A DNA stretch of 64,000 bases from Alphaproteobacteria bacterium (lineage in GTDB: Bacteria; Pseudomonadota; Alphaproteobacteria; UBA9655), in contig DAIDHR010000001.1 of assembly GCA_027459605.1 (NCBI GenBank), positions 1 to 64,000 of the forward strand, given 5' to 3'. The notes beneath the pieces were generated by a model that saw nothing but the letters and a program-made list of their open reading frames with translations, made no database searches and was not told the origin of the DNA. The position numbers were made by a program, and so were the translations under genes. Shown here in pieces: positions 9,556 through 19,084 of the stretch; the stretch's first letter is position 1, and each line of letters begins with the position of its first letter.

Positions 9556-10040
9556 TTATGACGTTTGTGTTGCAAACAGATAACGGGCCTCTGGGTAGTT
9601 TTTATCACCGATGATTATCATTATCTCACCTATGGATTTGCCTCCATTCATTTCATAAAAGCGCTTTGCACGAATGTTATCGGTTAACGCTCTGACCACA
9701 AAGGACTCAAATCCTTCCTGATTGAACCACTGGTGGAATTGGTTAAAGAGAGCTTTTCCAAGATCTTTTCCTTTGTGTTTTTCTAAAAGGTAAATCGCAT
9801 AGATTTCACGCATCCTTACATTCAGATCTTTAAAAATATGGATGTTGATCAAGGCGTGATTCAGACCGTATGGGGCCAAAGTCTGGATTGTTGAGTAACA
9901 CGATGAAGCTTGGGCCCATAAAAGCATCCCTTAAGGGTCTTTCCTTGCTGCAAGTCCTTTGAAGGCATAATTGCGATTAATACGTTTATTGGGCATACGG
10001 GCAAAGCTAGGATTAGCAATATAAATTCAGGTCTTCTTCG
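9556..10040 (-). pseudogene. GNAT N-acetyltransferase, degraded 5' end
   Basis: Body 'MREIYAIYLLEKHKGKDLGKALFNQFHQWFNQEGFESFVVRALTDNIRAKRFYEMNGGK' is GNAT; upstream in-frame sequence 'YIANPSFARMPNKRINRNYAFKGLAARKDP*' is interrupted by stops. Confidence 0.65.
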
Positions 10041-10404
10041 CAAACAAACTTAGCAGCAATACACACAAAGGAACAAAAAGACGTGGCATGAGCTGTACAA
10101 AGTGATTGTAGCTAATCATGTTTGGAAACGCTATTGGCCTGGACACAGGAATGCTCCATTCCTTACGAACCAACAAAACAAGAAGCAAAGGAATTTCATA
10201 AAAAATGGGGCCTTATTTTTTTCTACAATTTTTCTAACCGTCATGGTGGGCCCCCTTTTTTAGATGCGGATGCTATTTATGGTGACTTGTTGCCACTTAT
10301 AATTTATTCATATGTGGCAATATTTTTCTATAAAATTCACTAAGAATCAATTGGGTAAGTCAGAACAACTCATCAAACCTGTCGTTGTAATTTTATGAGA
10401 TACT

Positions 10405-12255
10405 CTACGTGCTCGCTTTTGTAACTTCGGTATAGATCTTAATAATCTTAATATGAAGATCGCGGAGCTGCTTTCTTAAATAAAAGGGTATCTGTTTTCC
10501 TTTCCAAGCAGGGAGAATTGCCGAACCTAATTTAACGTCTTCATCAGCCAGAAAAATATGTTCTTGGATTGTTTGCCCGTCTTTTTCTAATGTAATAATC
10601 ATCGTTTTCGGAAGTTGAAAAATTCGATGAGACCCTGTATTTTCCCGTTTCACACAGCGAAGATCTTCAAGGTAATATGTATAATCTTCACGTGTAAAAC
10701 TCCAATCTTCATCCTCTATTTGGTCAAAGACAATCTGAGCCCGTGTCCCTAATTTGGGGAGTGTAGGTGAAAGAGACTCTGACATTTCCTGTTTCTCTTC
10801 CTTTAAGGTCTCTTGATGTTGGGGAACACCTCTTGTTTTAATCTTGGGAGGTTTTTGTTCTGGGATGTACCGAGGGAATGTAGAGGAATTTTGTTCTTCT
10901 AAAAGAGTCTCAGATTTAGAAACAGGTTGGTTTTTTCGTTCTTCAAGTCGCCTCTTTTCTTCTTCAACTTTTTTCTTTTTCTCTTCATCAAGTTTTCGTT
11001 CCTTTTGAGCAGCCTCTCTTTGAACTTGCCTAATCGCTTCAATGCGTTGTTGTCGAAGATTTTCCTTACGTCTTTCTTTTTCTTGCTCTTTTTTGAGCTT
11101 TTTTTCTTGTAGATCTTTTTTGTGTGCTTCAGGTATTTGTTCTACTCTTTCGCGAAGCACTTGTTCAATCTCATTGATTGCCTTCATAAAGTAGAAAGTT
11201 TCAATTGACACTCTGATCGATTGGAGACCCTCCTGCCATGATTTCTCAAAAGTATTGCTTTTAAGAACTTCGAGAACCTCATCATAAAATTCCATTTCTT
11301 TGTCTTTATTGCCACTTTCACCATAGGCTATTCCCAAATTATATTTGGCAATTAGATATTCAGGTGAGGAAGAATCGAGGCTCACATTGGCCTTATTCCT
11401 ATATTCAATTCCTGCATTCCATTCTCCCTTGCTAAAATAACAGCTTCCTATAGTAGAATGGAGAAGGAAACGCTCATTCTGATGCAAATTTTTCAAGCTT
11501 TTTATTTGTTCACAATAGCGAATGCTCTGATCATATTGGCCGATCCCTGCACTTCCTAAAGATGCATAACAAAGGGCTCTATCATGTTCGCTCGGCGTTA
11601 GGGTTTTATAACTTAATGTTTGAAGAGCATGATTTAACGACTCGCTCGAATTTAAGAGCCTATCATAAGAAACAGCAAGTTGAAGATGCGTATAGGCATA
11701 CCAATTTTCTTCTTGGTGAGGTATCCCCAATGCTTTTAGATTATAGACTAAAGCTTTTTCAGGATGGGTAAGATATAAATCCTGAGCCGTTTTATCGTAT
11801 ATATTTGCGAATACACTATAGATTTGATGCCCTATAACCTTTGCTATCTCTTGAAGAGGGGCAAGTTCCTCTGCTTTTTGTAAGTGTCCTGAAGCTACGA
11901 GGGTGCGACCCAAATGAAGATAGACAACAGCTGAATTGGTATGGGTCCGTGCAAGCGTTAATTTTGGCAACCCCTCAATTCCTAAAATTTCTTGATAACA
12001 CTTTAGTTGTTTGTCTCTTTCTCCAAGATGAAAATGACCCGCAGCTTTTTGCATATAAGCCTCAAAAAGGACTTGGACGTTCTGTTCTCTATTTAGATGA
12101 GTCTGAGGTCTTTTCTTATATTCAGAGATGATTTCTTCTTGTTTTTTGATGAGTAAAATATATTTTCCTTTATCTTTATTAGACTCATCTTCCATAGCGT
12201 AAACGAGGGAGGGAACTATAACAAAAAATGTAAGGAAAATTTGGAAAAAGGACAT
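10405..12255 (-). CDS. Exported TPR protein with charged coiled-coil linker and small C-terminal domain (possibly HicA-like)
   Basis: Signal peptide MSFFQIFLTFFVIVPSLVYAME; TPR-like helices; KE/RE-rich linker; C-term 'DYTYYLEDLRCVKRENTGSHRIFQLPKTMIITLEKDG'. Confidence 0.7.
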   Translation of the reverse strand: MSFFQIFLTFFVIVPSLVYAMEDESNKDKGKYILLIKKQEEIISEYKKRPQTHLNREQNVQVLFEAYMQKAAGHFHLGERDKQLKCYQEILGIEGLPKLTLARTHTNSAVVYLHLGRTLVASGHLQKAEELAPLQEIAKVIGHQIYSVFANIYDKTAQDLYLTHPEKALVYNLKALGIPHQEENWYAYTHLQLAVSYDRLLNSSESLNHALQTLSYKTLTPSEHDRALCYASLGSAGIGQYDQSIRYCEQIKSLKNLHQNERFLLHSTIGSCYFSKGEWNAGIEYRNKANVSLDSSSPEYLIAKYNLGIAYGESGNKDKEMEFYDEVLEVLKSNTFEKSWQEGLQSIRVSIETFYFMKAINEIEQVLRERVEQIPEAHKKDLQEKKLKKEQEKERRKENLRQQRIEAIRQVQREAAQKERKLDEEKKKKVEEEKRRLEERKNQPVSKSETLLEEQNSSTFPRYIPEQKPPKIKTRGVPQHQETLKEEKQEMSESLSPTLPKLGTRAQIVFDQIEDEDWSFTREDYTYYLEDLRCVKRENTGSHRIFQLPKTMIITLEKDGQTIQEHIFLADEDVKLGSAILPAWKGKQIPFYLRKQLRDLHIKIIKIYTEVTKAST

Positions 12256-12281
12256 AAGAAGGCCTCAATGTTGACAATCAA

Positions 12282-12731
12282 GTGTATCACTCCTTATTTG
12301 AATTTGAAAAGGTGAAAACTTTTATTTATGTAGAAAATATTACAGCTCTGTGTCCTTCTCTCTTTGTTTCAGAAATTTATTTTTTTTGCTTCCTTTTTTT
12401 ATTCAACGCCATCATTATCTTCAGTGGGGAATCCAGAGCTGTAAAGCCTGGACCTCTATGCCAGTCTCCTTATTGGCAAAATTGTGATTGTCGTCGTCAA
12501 GACCGATTTTCAGCATTCTGTCTTTGCCAAGAAGCACCCGATCAAAAAACCTGTATGGAAGCTTGTAGTGGCATTACGGGCCCTGAAAATCTCACAACAG
12601 ATTGCGTTTGTGCGTGCATTCCAGATAGTGGTGGGTGCAAATGTGCTCGACAATGTAATGTGAAAATTTTTTCTGGCCTTTGTAAGAATCGAACTCTCGA
12701 AGAACGTTGCTATGCTCAATGTACAGGGTAG
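12282..12731 (+). CDS. Exported or membrane-anchored Cys-rich protein
   Basis: Hydrophobic segment 'FFCFLFLFNAIIIF' followed by about 95 residues containing 16 Cys (CDC, CLC, CVCAC, CKCARQC). Confidence 0.5.
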   Translation: MYHSLFEFEKVKTFIYVENITALCPSLFVSEIYFFCFLFLFNAIIIFSGESRAVKPGPLCQSPYWQNCDCRRQDRFSAFCLCQEAPDQKTCMEACSGITGPENLTTDCVCACIPDSGGCKCARQCNVKIFSGLCKNRTLEERCYAQCTG

Positions 12732-12982
12732 TGTGCAAACCCACAAAAAAAATCTCTCAAACCTTAACCTTCTGAGTACATTCAAATCAAATCCTCATGA
12801 AAATTCGGCAGGAATTTTTCTTAGGGCTGGTATGTGAATAAATCGCCACCGTAAGAAACCCCTTTTGTCCAGATGAATTATAAACTAAGATGCCTTTAAA
12901 TGGGAAATAACCTAGTTAATATAAGCTTTTAGATACTTAAAATATATTTAGGCAAGTAAAACAGAAACCATAAGGGAGGGGT

Positions 12983-15900
12983 ATGTTTAAAAAAGTCATT
13001 TCTTACTTAGTCATTCTATCTATTCTTTGGATAGATATAGCTCCTGCAATGAAAAGAGAGACTGGTCTCGAACGCAATGAGGATGAAAGAGAGAAGACCC
13101 CTTTGCTTCAAAAGAAGGTCCCCCCAACATCGAATGGAAGTTCAAGCGAGAAAGAGGAAGATGAGCCTTTTCTAACACCCCAATCGTTCTCAAATAATGA
13201 GTTTCAAAAAAGAGGCAGCCAAATTTTAAACCAACCAGGTGAAAATATAAACGAGTCTTCACCCCTCTTAAGAAGTCACGAGAAGGAACTGATTCCCATA
13301 AAAAGCAAGACTGATCAAAGTGGGATCAGTCCATTCTCAAAACCATCCAGCTTGAGGGACATAAATTTATCAGGGAGCTTTCAACGAGGTTTTCTCAATG
13401 GGGATGACTATGATGAAGAGCCTGACTTAAAAGAAGCCGGGATAAGGCTTACAAAAGCAGAGAAAAGGCCTTTCTATATAAAGTGGGTTTATATGGATCA
13501 TTTGGTTGAAAAAATTGCCTATTCCTTCTGTCTCAAGAAAGAAGATGTAACTGGCGCTTCTCTAAAGGGATGTCATTCTCCGGAACCTCTTTGGATTGAG
13601 GGACGCGGGATTCCCTTAAAAACAGGATATTCTACAGCTCGTGCAATATCAGGGTTTCGTCAAGGTGTAGAATTTGTTCTGAAAAGGTCCCTCTCTCTTA
13701 CTCTGCAAGGACTTCTTATCTATCAAATTGTATTCCAAATTCAACATGATGAGGGTGTCCAGCCTCGTAAGCTTCTGAACATTGTGCGGGATGGAGATGA
13801 GCAGAGCATTAAAGGAGCGCTTGCTGTCATTGTTCAAAACCCTGTGCATGCCCCCTATTATCTCTCTTTTCTTGCTGTTCCTTTTGTATGGGGATTGGTA
13901 AAGACCATTCTTTTTGCTCGCCGGGCCGTCAATGACACGCCAGAAAGTTTTGAAAGATCCGTTAAGGTTGTTGAGAGCTTTAGTGGTGCCTCTCCTAGAA
14001 AAGGGCGGGCGAGCCTTTGGAAGGACAATCTAAGATGGTTTTTGCCTCTCCACCCCATTGATCGAGAAATCAACTACCTTGTTTATCGTTTGTTATTGGA
14101 TGGAAGCCTCACTCCTCAACAAAGGAAGGAGGCCCTTAAGGCTCTTATCGACTTTACCCATAATACCCGAGGTTGGTCAAAGATTGCGGGCTTATCTGCC
14201 TTGCAAAAGATAACGGCAGGGACATCTTTAAGCCAGATGGACTTGGTTGAAAAGACTTTTGGAAAAGACTACAAGAACGTCCTTGTGAAAGAAAAAATGA
14301 GAGCCTATGAGGAACTTTACAAACAAAACCCTGGAATCCGAAAAGCAGGAGCGAGAGGACTCGTGCATAATCTTTACGCCCATTATCTCAGATGGACTTT
14401 AGGGGATTTTGATGGTTGGAAAAGTGGCTTCACATGGGCTGTTTTTAAGGGAGCCTTCCTTGGGCTGACAATCAATCTTTTTATCAAAATCGGGAGTCAG
14501 ATTATTAGCTACCTAAAATGCCCAAATCCCTTACAGAAAGGTTTTACCTATACTATGGAAAAGGCTAAATATACTAGTGCCTATACCTCTCAGTGCCTTC
14601 TTGCTTATCTGGATAACTTTAATAAGGTTCCCAATCAACCTGTAGATACGATTTTAAAGATCCTTCCTAATTTCACGAATAATATAGATCCCACCCAGTT
14701 TACAAATCAGAACTTCTCAGGACGTGGACTCACGGGAAAACAAATTGGTCCCCTTATTCGCGGATTACAACATCAACTAGGAATTAATTTCGTAAGCCTT
14801 GATTTAAGTAATAACAACATTGGCAAAGACGTCGATGATATGGAGGCTCTTTTCCCTCTTCCTTCAAGTCTGACCTATTTGGATTTGTCAGGGAATTTGA
14901 TAGGCATCCACAATGAAAATACGGAGATCGTCCTGGGGAAAGCTCTTCCGACTCTCCCTCAGCTTCAAACTCTTAAACTTGCAGGCTCTGTAGAGGGAGG
15001 AATAGGTTCTTTGGGAGATGCCGGAACGGTTGTTATTGGGAATGGATTACATTTTCTTACAAACCTTCAATACTTAGATCTTTCGATGAATCAGATTGGG
15101 TATAAGAGAGACAAGGGAACGGTTGCCATTGGCGAGGGATTGCGTTCTCTTAAGGACCTTCTGAGTTTGGATCTTTCAGAGAATCAGATTGGTTATCAGG
15201 GAGACAAGGGAACGGTTGCCATTGGCGAGTCTTTTCCTTTTATTTCAAAACTTCAATATTTGGCTCTTTGGAATAATAATATAGGTACACGGGCAAACGA
15301 TGGAACAGTTGCAATTGGAAATGGATTAAGCTCTGTCAAAGATCTTCTGAGCTTGGATCTTTCGGGAAATAATATAGGCTCTTTTGGAGATAATGGAAGA
15401 GTTGCGATTGGTAATGGGTTACGTTCTCTCAAGAGCCTTCAATACTTAAATCTTTCGAACAATCAGATAGGTTCTCTAGAAGGCAATGGAACGATTGCGA
15501 TTGGCAATGGATTGTGCGCTCTCAAAGCCCTTCAATACTTGGGTCTTTCGGGGAATGCTATAGGTTCTCTAAAAGGCAATGGAACAGTTGCGATTGGTAA
15601 TGGGTTACGTTCTCTCACAAACCTTCTACACTTGGACCTTTCGTGGAACAATGTAGGCTCTTTTGGAGATGATGGAACGGCGGCTATTGGGGAGTCTTTT
15701 CCCTACCTTTCAAAACTTCAATACTTAGATCTTTCGAACAATCAGATAGGTTCTCAAGGAAGTAACGGAACACTTGCCATTGGGAATGGGTTGCTCTTTC
15801 TCAAAGATCTTCAATACTTGGATTTTTCGAAAAATTTTATAGGAGGTCCGGTTAGCACAGATACTGTAAATATTACAGTTGATAGCATTGTAACATTAAA

Positions 15901-17749
15901 ATTTTTGACAACGCTTTCCGTTCAACAACAAAATATTAGTTTTTTCCCGCTCTCTGAAATGCTCCGCCTACGGCAATATTGGAATAATAGAAATAATCAA
16001 ACAGATATATTTTGGTTAAGGTCCCTAGAAGATATAGAAGCCTATTTTAATAATTTACCGAATGATACAACAACCGTTTCTCTCCCAGGATGGTTTTACC
16101 CTAATAATATAGAGGTGATTAAAGCTTTCATGAAAAAACTAGTTTTTTTTCCCTTATTGCAATATTTGGACCTTTCGTGGAATAATTTAGGTTTTTTAGG
16201 AGATGATGGAATAATTGCAATTGGGAATGGGTTACGTTCTCTCACAAACCTTCTACACTTGGACCTTTCGTGGAATGCTATAGATACTGATGGATTGGCT
16301 ACTATTGACGAGTCTTTTCCTTACCTTTCAAACCTCCAATACTTGAGTCTTTCGGGAAATAATGCAGGTATTCAAGGAGACGAAAAAATGGTTACTGCTT
16401 GGGAGGGGTTACATTCTCTCAAAGCCCTTCAATACTTGGATCTTTCAGGAATTGAAGTAAGTTCTGATGGAACGGTTGCCATTGGCGAGTCTTTTCCTTA
16501 CCTTTCAAACCTCCAATACTTGAGTCTTTCTGCGTTGGCCATAGGTATTTGGACAGATAATGGAACAGTTGCTATTGGACATGGGTTACGCTCCCTCAAA
16601 GACCTTCAATACTTAGATCTTTCGCGGAATTTTATAGGTTCTCAAGGAGACAATGGAGCGATTACTATCAGTAATGCCTTATCCTTCCTTCCAAACCTTC
16701 AAATGTTAGACCTTTCAGAGAATAAAATAGGTTTTTTAAGCGATATAGGGACTGCTGCTATCGCAAGAACTTTGCCTTCCCTTACACATCTCAAACTCTT
16801 CGATATATCATCAAATCCTCTTGGAAATAATAGCTCACAAGCTTTATATAGCCTTTCCGATGCTTTAGGATCCCTACTTTGCCAAGGAACGACATGTATC
16901 ATTCAAGATTCAGGGCTCATGGACCTTCCCTGGGACCAAGCCTCAGCCTCTCGTGGAGCTTACTATTCCTCCCAAATCCAACGCGCCTGTGAAGCCAATC
17001 AATGTTTTGGAACACCTGTAAGCTCACCAGATAAGGGAGGATGTGTCCCGTCTTCAGCCTCTTCTTTAGAACCTCTCCCCATTTTTAAGATCTTCGGCTT
17101 TTTGAGAAAGAGCGAACACCATCATTTTTCTCCCCCACTTTTATCTGAGAGTTTGCCTCAAGGAACAGATATGGTCCTTTATCAGGGAGCGCGACCCCCC
17201 GCTCTTTGGGAAGCTTTCAAAGATAGGACTTCTCTCTTCTATCGTTATTTTCAAGAAGACAATGAATTTCAGCCTTCTGCGGTGGGCCTTTTCTTTTCAA
17301 GCGCTCTCAGAGGAGCCGCCACTACCTTCATTCTTGGAATAACACAAGATGGTCTTGAGTCTAGAGGAATATCAAAGCATGTAGTTAAGAGAGCCATGAT
17401 CCTGACCCAAGCAGGAATCATCATCTATATGACAGCATCTTCTATTCCAGCCCTGACTGGAATAGCCGTCAATGATGCTCTTACGTATATAGGAGCACCC
17501 CCTTCCTTGTCTTCTGCCCTCGGAAATACAGCTGCCATTGTGGTCAGCATAGCCCAAGGAGATGTCATAACTCCTACAAGCTTGATCACTTCCATGGGGG
17601 GTGGAATTATAGGTAGTACTCTTGCCATTAAAGCCAAAGATAAGATTTCCTCTTGGCTATGGAAAAGTGAGACAATAGATAACATCAAAGACAAAATTAG
17701 ATCTTCATGGGATTATATGTGGGATATGGCTTCTTATTTTGGAGGTTAA
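12983..17749 (+). CDS. Very large exported/membrane leucine-rich repeat protein (1588 aa)
   Basis: Signal peptide MFKKVISYLVILSILWIDIAPA; hydrophobic segments flanking a long LRR array (LQYLDLSxNxIG); C-terminal hydrophobic block. Confidence 0.9.
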   Translation: MFKKVISYLVILSILWIDIAPAMKRETGLERNEDEREKTPLLQKKVPPTSNGSSSEKEEDEPFLTPQSFSNNEFQKRGSQILNQPGENINESSPLLRSHEKELIPIKSKTDQSGISPFSKPSSLRDINLSGSFQRGFLNGDDYDEEPDLKEAGIRLTKAEKRPFYIKWVYMDHLVEKIAYSFCLKKEDVTGASLKGCHSPEPLWIEGRGIPLKTGYSTARAISGFRQGVEFVLKRSLSLTLQGLLIYQIVFQIQHDEGVQPRKLLNIVRDGDEQSIKGALAVIVQNPVHAPYYLSFLAVPFVWGLVKTILFARRAVNDTPESFERSVKVVESFSGASPRKGRASLWKDNLRWFLPLHPIDREINYLVYRLLLDGSLTPQQRKEALKALIDFTHNTRGWSKIAGLSALQKITAGTSLSQMDLVEKTFGKDYKNVLVKEKMRAYEELYKQNPGIRKAGARGLVHNLYAHYLRWTLGDFDGWKSGFTWAVFKGAFLGLTINLFIKIGSQIISYLKCPNPLQKGFTYTMEKAKYTSAYTSQCLLAYLDNFNKVPNQPVDTILKILPNFTNNIDPTQFTNQNFSGRGLTGKQIGPLIRGLQHQLGINFVSLDLSNNNIGKDVDDMEALFPLPSSLTYLDLSGNLIGIHNENTEIVLGKALPTLPQLQTLKLAGSVEGGIGSLGDAGTVVIGNGLHFLTNLQYLDLSMNQIGYKRDKGTVAIGEGLRSLKDLLSLDLSENQIGYQGDKGTVAIGESFPFISKLQYLALWNNNIGTRANDGTVAIGNGLSSVKDLLSLDLSGNNIGSFGDNGRVAIGNGLRSLKSLQYLNLSNNQIGSLEGNGTIAIGNGLCALKALQYLGLSGNAIGSLKGNGTVAIGNGLRSLTNLLHLDLSWNNVGSFGDDGTAAIGESFPYLSKLQYLDLSNNQIGSQGSNGTLAIGNGLLFLKDLQYLDFSKNFIGGPVSTDTVNITVDSIVTLKFLTTLSVQQQNISFFPLSEMLRLRQYWNNRNNQTDIFWLRSLEDIEAYFNNLPNDTTTVSLPGWFYPNNIEVIKAFMKKLVFFPLLQYLDLSWNNLGFLGDDGIIAIGNGLRSLTNLLHLDLSWNAIDTDGLATIDESFPYLSNLQYLSLSGNNAGIQGDEKMVTAWEGLHSLKALQYLDLSGIEVSSDGTVAIGESFPYLSNLQYLSLSALAIGIWTDNGTVAIGHGLRSLKDLQYLDLSRNFIGSQGDNGAITISNALSFLPNLQMLDLSENKIGFLSDIGTAAIARTLPSLTHLKLFDISSNPLGNNSSQALYSLSDALGSLLCQGTTCIIQDSGLMDLPWDQASASRGAYYSSQIQRACEANQCFGTPVSSPDKGGCVPSSASSLEPLPIFKIFGFLRKSEHHHFSPPLLSESLPQGTDMVLYQGARPPALWEAFKDRTSLFYRYFQEDNEFQPSAVGLFFSSALRGAATTFILGITQDGLESRGISKHVVKRAMILTQAGIIIYMTASSIPALTGIAVNDALTYIGAPPSLSSALGNTAAIVVSIAQGDVITPTSLITSMGGGIIGSTLAIKAKDKISSWLWKSETIDNIKDKIRSSWDYMWDMASYFGG
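15040..16750 (+). repeat. Coding LRR tandem repeat array, mostly 93-bp (31-aa) units
   Basis: Recurrent '(N/D)GTVAIGNGLRSLKxLQYLDLSxNxIGSxG'; 'gacaaggga' recurs at 15110 and 15203, a 93 bp spacing. Confidence 0.85.
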
Positions 17750-17951
17750 TCCCTGGATTTTATCAATCCCTTCTCCCTTAGATATAAAAGAAGGATTTGA
17801 AACGTGAAGCACACAGCGATTCTGGAAGATTACTCTGCTGAGTCTCAGATTTTACAAAAATTCAACCTGAAATATGATTCAAAAGTATACCCGGGGTATA
17901 CCCGAAGAAATTAACGTCTTTCACAACACTCTAAATACTCATTGATTTCCC

Positions 17952-18028
17952 TGGCGCGCCCGAGAAGACTCGAACTCCTAACCTTCTGATCCGTAGTCAG
18001 ATGCTCTATCCAATTGAGCTACGGGCGC
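17952..18028 (-). tRNA. tRNA-Arg (anticodon ACG), CCA encoded
   Basis: Reverse complement gcgcccgtagctcaattggatagagcatctgactacggatcagaaggttaggagttcgagtcttctcgggcgcgcca; cloverleaf arms pair. Confidence 0.95.
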
Positions 18029-18086
18029 GTTTGAAGTGAATTCTTAATCGAATTGAGCTTAAACTTCAAGCGGAAAGTAGAAAAGT

Positions 18087-18917
18087 TTAAAAAGAGGCCT
18101 TGCGGAGTTTCCCAGAAACTCTATAAATTTTGGGGGGTATAAAATTGCGGGCAGGGGAGGTGCCTCCTCGGCTTACTCTTCTCACATCTCCTCTCAACAC
18201 TGAAGGAACAAATGTTCCTTGCGCTAGGTTTAAGCTTTTTCTGCCTGTAAGACGACGGATGCGGTTGACCTGAGGGAGTTGCTGAGAAGAGGGGTCCAAG
18301 GAGTCCAATACAGCAGCTGCTAAGTGAACATTCCCATTTTTCATATCCTTATTCCAAATTCCAAAAACGTTTTTACGATAAGGAATATGATAAACGGGAT
18401 TTGCTGAATGATAATGGGCTACGGCCTTATGCCAGGATGCATGTGCATTCTTTAAGTTCCGTAAGAAACGTGCTGCATAAGCAACATTTTTTTCAGGGTC
18501 AAAGGCATCATGTAAATTCTTGAAAGCTTCCGGATGATAATGAAGATTAACTTGCATACACCCCACATCTATATTTTTGATTCCTTTATTTTGCATTTGG
18601 CGGACAGCAGAAATCGCAGCTTCTTTGGTTGGAAAATAGAAACTCTTTCCTGCTGAACCAATGGTCCAGGGCCAAGGCACAATTTTCCCCGTGTGGTCTT
18701 TACGGCCTGATTCAACTTTAGATATTGCGTTTAAAAGGCCATTAGGAATATTATGGCGCACTTCATATTGAATAATATGAGGAGCACAGTGATTAAGAAA
18801 AATCCTTGCTTCTTGAATGCCATATCCACTCTTGACCAAAACAAGACTAGCGACATGTCCCCAAAGTAGAATCAACAAAAGGTATGTTTTGTTTAAGGGC
18901 CAAAATAAAGTGCCCAT
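18087..18917 (-). CDS. Lytic transglycosylase (SLT domain)
   Basis: 'IPNGLLNAISKVESGRKD...NKGIKNIDVGCMQVNLHYHPEAFKNLHDAFDPEKNVAYAARFLRNL...AVAHYHSANP'. Confidence 0.9.
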   Translation of the reverse strand: MGTLFWPLNKTYLLLILLWGHVASLVLVKSGYGIQEARIFLNHCAPHIIQYEVRHNIPNGLLNAISKVESGRKDHTGKIVPWPWTIGSAGKSFYFPTKEAAISAVRQMQNKGIKNIDVGCMQVNLHYHPEAFKNLHDAFDPEKNVAYAARFLRNLKNAHASWHKAVAHYHSANPVYHIPYRKNVFGIWNKDMKNGNVHLAAAVLDSLDPSSQQLPQVNRIRRLTGRKSLNLAQGTFVPSVLRGDVRRVSRGGTSPARNFIPPKIYRVSGKLRKASF

Positions 18918-19084
18918 TTAGTTCCTCCCATAAAAAAATTCTCTTTTGTATCATGCATACGTTAAGGAAGGTTACTAAATCGTTAACAAAGAAGAAAGAG
19001 CTAAAAATCATAATTCAAGGACTTCTAATCTACCTTCAGAAAGGTTAACCTACAAAAAAATCACGCCATTCTAAGTTATAGGGT

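Noticed and set aside
10122-10343. 73-aa ORF on + strand
   Set aside because: No family, no clear RBS; probably decayed DNA beside the GNAT pseudogene.
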